Positions 32,587-40,504 of a DNA stretch of 64,000 nucleotides are shown piece by piece. Below the pieces are notes generated by a model. It ran no database searches, was not told the origin of the DNA, and saw nothing but the letters and a program-made list of their open reading frames with translations. The position numbers and the translations under genes were made by a program. The DNA is taken from the NCBI RefSeq assembly GCF_965218685.1, contig NZ_OZ244657.1:1674001-1738000 (forward strand). Reading direction: 5' to 3'. Each line of letters begins with the position of its first letter. Positions within the stretch are counted from its first letter, which is position 1. This DNA comes from Thalassobius sp965218685 (lineage in GTDB: Bacteria > Pseudomonadota > Alphaproteobacteria > Rhodobacterales > Rhodobacteraceae).

Positions 32587-33677
32587 CAACACCGCCGCCC
32601 ATCGCCATGCTGGCCGAGCTGACGCATCGCTGCCCGCTTGCCTGCCCTTATTGCTCCAATCCCACGGAACTGCTGACAAAAGACTCCGAACTGGACACCG
32701 AAACCTGGGCCGATGCCTTCCGTCAGGCGGCGGATATGGGTGTGCTTCAACTGCATTTGTCGGGTGGCGAACCTGCCTCGCGTCCTGATTTGGTGGATCT
32801 CACGCAGGCCGCGCATCAGGCCGGGCTTTATACCAACCTGATCACCAGCGGCATCGGTCTGACCCCGAAACGGCTGGACGCGCTCGAGGCCGCCGGGCTG
32901 GACCACGTACAGCTGTCCATGCAGGGCACGACGGCTGATCTGGCCGATTGGATTGGCGGCTACAAGGGCGGGTTTGACCGCAAGCTGAAGGTCGCCGAAG
33001 AGCTGAAACAACGCGGCATTCCCCTTACGCTGAACGCTGTGATGCATCGCCATAACCTGGATGATCTGGACCGCACGATCGAGATGGCCGTTGATCTGGG
33101 CGCGCGTCGGCTGGAGGTCGCCTGCGTTCAGTTCCACGGCTGGGCGACGGAAAACCGCGGCATGTTGCTGCCGACCCGCGAACAGACGGAGGCGACGAAA
33201 CAGAAGGTTGCCGAAGCTGCGGAACGGCTGCAGGGCGTGCTGGCCTTCGACTTTGTCCCGCCCGATTACTATGCCGATTATCCCAAGGCCTGCATGGGCG
33301 GTTGGGGCAGCGCGGGGCTGAACATCGCACCCGATGGCAGCGTTCTGCCGTGCCACGCGGCGCAGCTGATCCCGCATCTGGAATTTGACAACGTCGCCGA
33401 CAAACCTCTGGCCGAAATCTGGTACGACAGCCCGGCTTTCAACGCCTATCGCGGCGATGCCTGGATGCCGGACACCTGCAAATCCTGTGACCGAAAAGAG
33501 ATCGACTTTGGTGGTTGTCGGTGTCAGGCCCTGATGATTGCCGGGGATGCCAGCGCCGTTGATCCGGTTTGCGGCAAGTCTCCGCATCATGGGCGCGTTC
33601 AGGAATTGTTGGAAGCCGCCATGCAGGGCGATCAGACCGAGTTCAACTATCGCCGGATGCCCGCGCGGGGCGCTTAG
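32583..33677 (+). CDS. pqqE: Radical SAM PqqA peptide cyclase PqqE
   Basis: 364 residues. The radical SAM motif CPLACPYC (Cys17, 21, 24) is followed by SAM-binding HLSGGEPASRPDL. The C-terminal SPASM cysteines are in CMGGWGSAGLN, SVLPCHAAQ, CKSCDRKE and GGCRCQA. It forms the Glu-Tyr carbon-carbon bond in PqqA. It is the last gene of pqqABCDE; no pqqF/G-type M16 protease lies in the window, so the processing protease must be elsewhere. Its stop overlaps the convergent globin stop by four bases. Confidence 0.97.
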   Translation: MTTPPPIAMLAELTHRCPLACPYCSNPTELLTKDSELDTETWADAFRQAADMGVLQLHLSGGEPASRPDLVDLTQAAHQAGLYTNLITSGIGLTPKRLDALEAAGLDHVQLSMQGTTADLADWIGGYKGGFDRKLKVAEELKQRGIPLTLNAVMHRHNLDDLDRTIEMAVDLGARRLEVACVQFHGWATENRGMLLPTREQTEATKQKVAEAAERLQGVLAFDFVPPDYYADYPKACMGGWGSAGLNIAPDGSVLPCHAAQLIPHLEFDNVADKPLAEIWYDSPAFNAYRGDAWMPDTCKSCDRKEIDFGGCRCQALMIAGDASAVDPVCGKSPHHGRVQELLEAAMQGDQTEFNYRRMPARGA

Positions 33678-34093
33678 AACAGCCGGGGCACCCCGTCCGC
33701 GCCGTGCACCTTTTCCACCACGCCCGCGCGCAGGGATCGGCCAATACGATGAGCCAGCTCTGACCAGGCTGCGGCCTGATCGGGGCGCAGCTCCAGGCGC
33801 AGGGTCAGATCAAACAGACCCAGCCATGGATCAAACATGCCGGGACGGACATTTCCGGCCTTGCGGTGGACGGCCAGCGGATTGCCGTCATAGTCGCGTT
33901 CGTTCAGAATCGCGTTGGCCCAAAAGCGGATGATCTTCTCTTCATGGCTGTCCCAATCCGTGACATGCGCGGCAAAGACCGGCCCCAGCCCCGGATGCTG
34001 GCGCACCAAGGCATAGAACGCATGCACAACGCGGGCGATCTCGTCCCGCGTGATGTCGAATTTGGCAAGGTTTGCGGTCAATTCTGTCTCCAT
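33674..34093 (-). CDS. Group 3 truncated haemoglobin
   Basis: 139 residues with the globin layout ITRDEIARVVHAFYALVRQH, FAAHVTDWDSHEEKIIRFW and GNPLAVHRKAGNVRPGMF, characteristic of group III truncated globins. These bind oxygen or nitric oxide and are often linked to NO or respiratory physiology. It is convergent with pqqE and overlaps its end, so it is not part of that operon. No upstream regulator motif is seen; the 34094-34339 stretch between it and ileS shows no gene. Confidence 0.88.
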   Translation of the reverse strand: METELTANLAKFDITRDEIARVVHAFYALVRQHPGLGPVFAAHVTDWDSHEEKIIRFWANAILNERDYDGNPLAVHRKAGNVRPGMFDPWLGLFDLTLRLELRPDQAAAWSELAHRIGRSLRAGVVEKVHGADGVPRLF

Positions 34094-34339
34094 CCAGGCT
34101 GCCCCAAGTGCTTAGGGCCCACGATGCCAGCCTACCAGATGCCAAAGCGCCGCGCATTCCCCTATGGACGCCCCAGCGCCACAGGCTTATAACGCGGGCC
34201 ATGATGCATCTGACCGCGATCATTATTCGAATTAGCAGCCCGGCGCTCTGATACCTTGAGCCGCCGGGACAAGGCGTATGGGATACCGCGCCGCCCCCCA
34301 ACACCCAGACAGACCAATACCATTCGAAGGACGCCCCCG

Positions 34340-37285
34340 ATGTGCGCCGATACACCTGAGTACAAGCAAACTCTGAACCTGCCGCAAACCGATTTCCCGA
34401 TGCGCGCGGGTCTGCCCAAACGCGAGCCTAACTGGCTGCAACGCTGGGAGGACATGGATATCTATGGCCGCCTGCGCGACAAGGCCAAGGATGGCAGCCG
34501 CCAGCCCTTTACCCTGCATGACGGCCCCCCCTATGCCAACGGCCACCTGCATATCGGCCACGCGCTGAACAAGACGATCAAGGACATGATCGTGCGGTCC
34601 CACCAGATGATGGGCTTTGACGCGCGCTATGTCCCCGGTTGGGACTGCCACGGTTTGCCGATCGAATGGAAGATCGAGGAACAGTACCGCGCCAAGGGCA
34701 AAGACAAGGACGACGTCGATGTCGTTGAATTCCGTCAGGAATGCCGTGCCTTTGCAGATGAATGGGTCGACATCCAGCGCGAGGAATTCAAACGTCTGGG
34801 CATCACCGGCAACTGGGATGATCCCTATCTGACGATGGATTTCCATGCCGAAGCGGTGATCGCGGACGAATTCATGAAGTTCCTGATGAACGGCACGCTG
34901 TATCAGGGCTCGAAGCCCGTGATGTGGTCGCCGGTGGAAAAGACCGCGCTGGCCGAGGCCGAAATCGAATACCACGACCACCAGTCGCACACGATCTGGG
35001 TGCCGTTTGGTTTCGGCAGTGCTGAACCAACGATGAAAGAAGTGAAGCCCGGCGAAACGATATTGCCTTTGGCTGAAAGTGGCGCCCGCGTGGTCATCTG
35101 GACCACGACCCCTTGGACGATCCCCTCGAACAAGGCCGTCGCGTACAATCCGAAGATCGCTTACGGCCTGTATCGCGTGGATGCCACCGAGGAAGAAAGC
35201 TGGACCAAACCCGGTGATCTGTATGTGTTCGCCGATGCTCTGGCCGAGGACGCGCTGACTAAATCCCGCGTGACCGAGTTCACCCGTGTTCGCGGCGTGG
35301 ATGTGGCCGAATTTGAGGGCGCGGTTCTGAACCACCCCTTCGCCGGCCTCGAAGGCGCCGAAGGGTTCTGGGATTACGACGTGCCGATGATCGACGGCGA
35401 CCATGTCACCGATGATGCGGGCACGGGCTTTGTGCATACCGCACCCAGCCACGGTGCGGACGACTATGAATGCTTCGTCAAGCGCAACTGGATCGACCGC
35501 ATGACCCACAATGTGGGCGAGGATTCCGAATTCCTGCCCCATGTGCCCTTCTTTGCCGGGCTGCGCGTGTTCAACCACAAGGGCAAGGAAGACAAGGCCA
35601 ACCCGGCCGTGATTGCCAAGCTGGTCGAGGCCGGTGGAATCATCGCACGTGGCCGGGTGAAACACTCGTATCCGCATAGCTGGCGCTCCAAGGCGCCGGT
35701 GATCTTCCGCAACACGCCGCAGTGGTTTGCCGCCATCGATAAACCGGCGGGGGGGGACGATACCTATGGCAAAACGATCCGCGAACGGGCGCTGACCTCG
35801 ATCGACGAGCTGGTGAAATTCACCCCGCAGACCGGGCGCAACCGCCTGTTCTCGATGATCGAAACGCGCCCCGACTGGGTGCTTTCGCGTCAACGCGCCT
35901 GGGGCGTGCCGCTGACTTGTTTCGTCAAGAAGGACACTCTGCCGACGGCGGATGATTTCCTGCTGCGCGATCCGGCTGTGAATGCCCGCATCGTCGAAGC
36001 TTTCGACGCCGAAGGGGCCGATTGCTGGTACGCCGACGGCGCCAAGGAACGGTTCCTGGGCAACGACTATAACGCCGACGAGTGGGAACAGGTCTTTGAC
36101 GTGCTGGACGTGTGGTTCGACAGTGGCTCGACCCATGCCTTCGTGCTGCGCGACCGTGAAGACGGCACCGCAGACGGCATCGCCGATGTCTATATGGAAG
36201 GCACCGACCAGCACCGCGGTTGGTTCCATTCGTCCTTGCTGCAAGCTTGCGGCACCAAGGGCCGCGCGCCCTATCGCAACGTGGTCACGCACGGGTTCAC
36301 CCTGGACGAGAAGGGCAACAAGATGTCCAAATCCTTGGGCAACACCATCGTGCCGGAAAAGGTCGTGCAGCAATACGGTGCCGACATCCTGCGTTTGTGG
36401 GTTGCCCAGACGGACTATACCGCTGACCAGCGGATCGGGCCGGAAATCCTGAAAGGGGTCGCCGACAGCTATCGCCGTTTGCGCAACACGATGCGGTTCA
36501 TGCTGGGCAGCCTGGCGCAGTTCGATGAATCGCAGCGGGTTGACCCTGCGGACATGCCCGAGTTGGAACAATGGGTGCTGCACCGTCTGGCCGAGCTGGA
36601 TCACAAGGTCCGTTCGGGCTATGCGGCGTTCGATTTTCAGGGCGTGTTCAGCGCGGTGTTCAACTTTGCCACCGTTGATCTTTCGGCCTTCTATTTCGAC
36701 ATCCGCAAGGACGCGCTGTATTGCGATGGTGATACGGACCGTGCCCGCGCGGCCCGTACCGTGCTGGACATCCTGTTCCACCGCCTGACCAGCTGGCTGG
36801 CCCCGATTCTGGTTTTCACCATGGAAGAGGTCTGGCTGGAGCGGTTCCCCGGCGATGACAGCTCGATCCACCTGACGGATATCCCTGAAACGCCTGCTGA
36901 TTGGCTGAACGAGCCTCTGGCCGCGAAATGGGCCGAGGTGCGTCGCGCCCGCCGCGTGGTCACCGCCGCGCTGGAAATCCAGCGGACGGACAAGGTGATC
37001 GGTGCCTCGCTTGAGGCCGCGCCGGTTGTGCATATTCGCAACGAAGACATGCTGGAGGCGCTGAAAACGGTGCCTTTCGACGATATCTGCATCACCTCGG
37101 GCATGTCGCTGACCGCTGATCCGATCCCGGCCGAAGCCTTCCGTATGCCCGAGATCGAGGGCGTCGGTGTGGTGTTCGAAAAAGCCGAGGGTGACAAATG
37201 TCAGCGCTGCTGGAAAATCCTGCCGGATGTGGGCACTCATGGCCACGCAGGCACCTGCAAACGCTGCGACGAGGCCCTGGGCTGA
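34340..37285 (+). CDS. ileS: Isoleucyl-tRNA synthetase
   Basis: 981 residues. ATG 34340 (MCADTPEYKQTLNLP) is preferred, with GAAGGA eight bases upstream. The catalytic motifs are HIGH in NGHLHIGHALNK and KMSKSLGN. The editing domain carries GTGFVHTAPSHGADDYE, and a C-terminal Zn finger has CQRCW and CKRCD. It charges tRNA-Ile. The length is longer than the E. coli enzyme by about 40 residues, usual in alphaproteobacteria. Confidence 0.98.
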   Translation: MCADTPEYKQTLNLPQTDFPMRAGLPKREPNWLQRWEDMDIYGRLRDKAKDGSRQPFTLHDGPPYANGHLHIGHALNKTIKDMIVRSHQMMGFDARYVPGWDCHGLPIEWKIEEQYRAKGKDKDDVDVVEFRQECRAFADEWVDIQREEFKRLGITGNWDDPYLTMDFHAEAVIADEFMKFLMNGTLYQGSKPVMWSPVEKTALAEAEIEYHDHQSHTIWVPFGFGSAEPTMKEVKPGETILPLAESGARVVIWTTTPWTIPSNKAVAYNPKIAYGLYRVDATEEESWTKPGDLYVFADALAEDALTKSRVTEFTRVRGVDVAEFEGAVLNHPFAGLEGAEGFWDYDVPMIDGDHVTDDAGTGFVHTAPSHGADDYECFVKRNWIDRMTHNVGEDSEFLPHVPFFAGLRVFNHKGKEDKANPAVIAKLVEAGGIIARGRVKHSYPHSWRSKAPVIFRNTPQWFAAIDKPAGGDDTYGKTIRERALTSIDELVKFTPQTGRNRLFSMIETRPDWVLSRQRAWGVPLTCFVKKDTLPTADDFLLRDPAVNARIVEAFDAEGADCWYADGAKERFLGNDYNADEWEQVFDVLDVWFDSGSTHAFVLRDREDGTADGIADVYMEGTDQHRGWFHSSLLQACGTKGRAPYRNVVTHGFTLDEKGNKMSKSLGNTIVPEKVVQQYGADILRLWVAQTDYTADQRIGPEILKGVADSYRRLRNTMRFMLGSLAQFDESQRVDPADMPELEQWVLHRLAELDHKVRSGYAAFDFQGVFSAVFNFATVDLSAFYFDIRKDALYCDGDTDRARAARTVLDILFHRLTSWLAPILVFTMEEVWLERFPGDDSSIHLTDIPETPADWLNEPLAAKWAEVRRARRVVTAALEIQRTDKVIGASLEAAPVVHIRNEDMLEALKTVPFDDICITSGMSLTADPIPAEAFRMPEIEGVGVVFEKAEGDKCQRCWKILPDVGTHGHAGTCKRCDEALG

Positions 37286-37304
37286 GTTGCCTGATATCTA
37301 ACGG

Positions 37305-37333
37305 ACGGCCCCGCTGATTGGCGGGGCCGTTTT
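37305..37333. terminator. Terminator between ileS and pcs
   Basis: The stem ACGGCCCCGC / GCGGGGCCGT with a TGATTG loop and TTTCG tail lies between two convergent genes. Confidence 0.85.
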
Positions 37334-37337
37334 CGTT

Positions 37338-38036
37338 TCAGATACGCTCGGGTACGATCTGTTGGACGATCCCGACCAACAGCAGATAAAGCGTGGTCAC
37401 TACCAGCCCCCAATGCACCCAAACCGGGGACGAGAACTCGGCCCAGGCGGCAAGCCCGGCCAGCAGCGTCCAGGCCAGCGCCACGGGCAGCGACAGTTTG
37501 CGCCAACGCTTTGTGCGGATGGGGTGAATGAACCTAAACGGCAGGAACATAGCGACAGCCAGCACGCTGACCAGCCCCAGCATCACCCAGAAATTGGGCT
37601 GCAGCGCGAACAGGACCAGGACCACCATATTCCAGCATCCAGGGAACCCGTGAAAGGAATTGTCCTTTGTTTTCATGCGGCTGTCCGCAAAGTACAGCAC
37701 GCTTGTGAAAGAGATCACGATGATCGCAAACCACCCTGTCCAGCCCGGCAACAGCCCTGATTGGAAAAGCGCGAAGGCGGGGATGAAAACATAGGTCAGG
37801 TAGTCGATGATCAGGTCCAGCAGCGCTCCGTCAAAACGGGCGGCATAATGTTTGACATGATATCGGCGGGCCAGCGGACCGTCGATGCCATCCACGGCAA
37901 AGGCAACGACCAGCCAAAGGAACATCACGCTCCAGTTTTCCTGGGCGGCGGCCAGCATGGCCAGCATCGCGAACACAGCACCCGTTGCCGTAAGCAGGTG
38001 GACGGACAGGGCCTTGGTTTCGTTGGTCAGTGTCAT
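37338..38036 (-). CDS. pcs: Phosphatidylcholine synthase (Pcs)
   Basis: 232 residues with about eight membrane segments. The CDP-alcohol transferase motif is DGIDGPLARRYHVKHYAARF continued by DGALLDLIIDYLTY, fitting D-G-x2-A-R-x8-G-x3-D-x3-D with family variation. Pcs condenses choline directly with CDP-diacylglycerol to phosphatidylcholine, a pathway typical of Rhizobiales and Rhodobacterales. It is separated from xerC by nine bases, same direction, but is functionally unrelated to it. Confidence 0.9.
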   Translation of the reverse strand: MTLTNETKALSVHLLTATGAVFAMLAMLAAAQENWSVMFLWLVVAFAVDGIDGPLARRYHVKHYAARFDGALLDLIIDYLTYVFIPAFALFQSGLLPGWTGWFAIIVISFTSVLYFADSRMKTKDNSFHGFPGCWNMVVLVLFALQPNFWVMLGLVSVLAVAMFLPFRFIHPIRTKRWRKLSLPVALAWTLLAGLAAWAEFSSPVWVHWGLVVTTLYLLLVGIVQQIVPERI

Positions 38037-38045
38037 TTGGGCCCC

Positions 38046-38966
38046 CTAGGCCTTGGGATGCGTGCGTTGATAGACATCCATCAGCCGATCCAGGTCCACC
38101 GCAGTATAGGCCTGCGTGGTCGAGAGCGACGCATGCCCCAACAGTTCCTGGATGGCGCGCAAATCTCCGCCCGCGTTCAGCAGGTGGGTAGCAAAGCTGT
38201 GGCGCAGCGCATGTGGCGTGGCGCTGGCGGGCAGGCCCAGCTGGCGGCGCGTGGCTTCGGTAACTTTCTGGATCTGCCGAGGGTTCAAGGCCCCCCCGCG
38301 CACACCGCGAAACAGGGCAAAATCGGGCTCGGTCGTGTAAGGGCACAGTTCGACATAGCGCGCGACGGCCTGACGGGCGACAGCGACCACGGGGACAATG
38401 CGTTCCTTGCCGCCCTTACCAATGATGCGCAGGGTCTCGGCGATGGGAAAATCACGGCCCTGCAGAGCCAGCACCTCGGAAATCCGCAGCCCGCACCCAT
38501 AAAGCAGCGTCAGTACCGCCGTATCCCGCGCCGCCACCCAGTCCGAGCCGGATTGCAGCTGCACCGTATCAATCATGTCGCGCGCGGCGTCCTCGTCCAG
38601 AGGGCGCGGCAGCTTGCGATGGAACTTGGGCGAGCGCGTGGACAGAACGGCGGTTGGGTCGAAACCTTCACGTTCTGAAAGCCAGCGGAAGAACGTCTTT
38701 ACGGCCGAGAGCTTGCGCGCCAGTGATCGGGGCGCAATCCCCGTGCTGCGGCTGCGGGCCATCCATGCCCGCATGTCCGAGATGGTGACACGTTCCAGCG
38801 CCCGCAGCCCCTGCGGTTCGCCCTTATGCTCGGTGATGAAGGACAGAAACTCGGCCACATCGCGGCGATAAGCGTCCAAGGTGTTGTCCGAGGCGCCGTT
38901 GAGCGCCTTTTGCCCCTCCAGCCAGTTTTGCAGGGCGTCCCGTGCAGCCGGAGAGATCAGGCTCAT
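38046..38966 (-). CDS. xerC: Tyrosine recombinase XerC
   Basis: 306 residues. The N-terminal SAM-like DNA-binding domain is followed by a catalytic domain with Arg in YGCGLRISEVLAL, HALRHSFATHLL, His in LGHASLSTTQAYTAVD and the nucleophile Tyr in that block. It resolves chromosome dimers at dif with XerD. It overlaps the DUF484 stop by four bases; the DUF484-xerC linkage also occurs in gammaproteobacteria. Confidence 0.93.
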   Translation of the reverse strand: MSLISPAARDALQNWLEGQKALNGASDNTLDAYRRDVAEFLSFITEHKGEPQGLRALERVTISDMRAWMARSRSTGIAPRSLARKLSAVKTFFRWLSEREGFDPTAVLSTRSPKFHRKLPRPLDEDAARDMIDTVQLQSGSDWVAARDTAVLTLLYGCGLRISEVLALQGRDFPIAETLRIIGKGGKERIVPVVAVARQAVARYVELCPYTTEPDFALFRGVRGGALNPRQIQKVTEATRRQLGLPASATPHALRHSFATHLLNAGGDLRAIQELLGHASLSTTQAYTAVDLDRLMDVYQRTHPKA

Positions 38967-39670
38967 GCCAGCCAGCGACGCATGGTGCGTTCGAACACGC
39001 CAGCAAAAAAGCCCAAAAGATCAGTGCCTTGTTGTGGGCTGAATTGATGCGGGTCTTCGGAACCCAGAACCAGCATGCCGGGCAGGCGATTGGGGCCGAA
39101 ATCAAGGGTCATGCAGGCCTCGGAGCGCACGAAACCGGCCTCTTCGCCATAGATTTGCAGATCGCCCTCGTGAACCTGGCGCAGGGTGACTTGCCGTTGC
39201 GGTGCGTTGCGCCCGCCAGACAGGTAATCCCGAATATAGCCCGCATGGGCCACGGACAGCACACTGCCCAGGCGCTTCAGAACGGGGTCTTCATCGGTTT
39301 GGGCAGTTTCCAGAACCAGCTTGATACAGTCGACGCGCAGCACCTCGGCGACGGGGCCGGCCAGATCTTTCAGAAATGCCTCGAAGCTGGTTGGCTCCAG
39401 CATTTGCAGGATGGCACGGTGCACTTGGTTGGTGCCGGCAAGGTTTTCATAGGCGGCGGCGATCACGCTGCGATGGGTGTCCTCCAGCCGGTCCAGCCGG
39501 GTTTCCAGACGTTCCATGGCGACACCGCGCAGATCGACGATATTGCTGCCCATCGCGCGTTCATTGGCGGCAACAAGGGCGCGCATCAGGTCCTTGTCGT
39601 CCAGTATAACATCTGGTTCTGCGATGATTTTCTCACGCAGGGAGTCGTCGATGACGGGCTTTGTGCTCAT
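38963..39670 (-). CDS. DUF484 family protein (GAF-like)
   Basis: 235 residues from ATG 39670 (MSTKPVIDDSLREKIIAEPD); an ATG at 39736 would add an unlikely leader. A coiled coil (MERLETRLDRLEDTHRSVIA) is followed by a GAF-like domain (VLRVDCIKLVLE, SEACMTLDFGPNRLPGMLVLGSED, then QGTDLLGFFAGVFERTMRRWL). Function unknown; it is translationally coupled to xerC, so a role in recombination or its timing has been supposed. Confidence 0.88.
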   Translation of the reverse strand: MSTKPVIDDSLREKIIAEPDVILDDKDLMRALVAANERAMGSNIVDLRGVAMERLETRLDRLEDTHRSVIAAAYENLAGTNQVHRAILQMLEPTSFEAFLKDLAGPVAEVLRVDCIKLVLETAQTDEDPVLKRLGSVLSVAHAGYIRDYLSGGRNAPQRQVTLRQVHEGDLQIYGEEAGFVRSEACMTLDFGPNRLPGMLVLGSEDPHQFSPQQGTDLLGFFAGVFERTMRRWLA

Positions 39671-39762
39671 GTCTGCCTCTTGGTCTTTGCCGGGACCATA
39701 ACAAATATGCCCCGGCATTTCCTTAAGTTTTTTCACGCAGGCAGAGGCCCGCCAACAGCGGA

Positions 39763-40416
39763 TCAGAGGATTTTGATATCCGCAGCCTTGATATCAGCCA
39801 GGAAGGTCGCCAGGCCCTTGTCGGTCAGCGGGTGGTTGATCAGCGACTTGATGACTGCGGGCGGTGCGGTCATGACGTCGGCGCCGATGCGGGCGCAATC
39901 CAGCACGTGGTTCACCGAACGGATCGAGGCGGCCAGCACCTCGGTTTCGAACCCGTAGTTGTCATAGACGGTGCGGATGTCCTCGATCAGCTCCATGCCG
40001 TCCATCGCAATATCATCCAGGCGGCCGATGAAGGGGCTAATGAACGTGGCGCCGGCTTTCGCGGCCAGCAGGGCCTGGTTTGCGCTGAAGCATAAGGTGA
40101 CGTTGACCATTTTGCCTTCGTCGCTCAGTACTTTACAGGCTTTCAGGCCGTCCCAGGTAAGCGGGACTTTCACGGCGATGTTTTCGGCGATATCGGCCAG
40201 TTTGCGGCCTTCGGCAATCATCTGGTCTGCTTCGGTGGCGGTCACCTCGGCGGACACCGGGCCGCTGACCAGATCACAGATTTCCTTGGTGACTTCCAGA
40301 ATGTCACGGCCGGATTTCTTGATCAGCGAAGGGTTGGTGGTCACACCGTCGACCATGCCCAAAGCGTTCAGCTCGGCGATGGCGTCGATCTCGGCGGTAT
40401 CAACAAAAAATTTCAT
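39763..40416 (-). CDS. fsa: Transaldolase-like fructose-6-phosphate aldolase
   Basis: 217 residues, the short TalC/FSA type. MKFFVDTAEIDAI opens the protein, the Schiff-base Lys is in NIAVKVPLTWDGLKAC, and ISPFIGRLDD is the usual phosphate-side motif. It either acts as transaldolase in the pentose phosphate pathway or as F6P aldolase; sequence alone does not separate the two. Divergent from priA. Confidence 0.9.
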   Translation of the reverse strand: MKFFVDTAEIDAIAELNALGMVDGVTTNPSLIKKSGRDILEVTKEICDLVSGPVSAEVTATEADQMIAEGRKLADIAENIAVKVPLTWDGLKACKVLSDEGKMVNVTLCFSANQALLAAKAGATFISPFIGRLDDIAMDGMELIEDIRTVYDNYGFETEVLAASIRSVNHVLDCARIGADVMTAPPAVIKSLINHPLTDKGLATFLADIKAADIKIL

Positions 40417-40504
40417 GTCAGGGGCCTCAGTTCGGTTGGACTTTGCTGAGGTCAGGCTTTACCCCAAAGGGAATGAACCCGAAACCCTTTTCACCGGATG
40501 GAAC

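Noticed and set aside
38046..38966. Phage or integron integrase, hence a mobile island boundary
   Set aside because: Length, DUF484 overlap and motif set are those of housekeeping XerC; no attachment site, tRNA or mobile gene is near.
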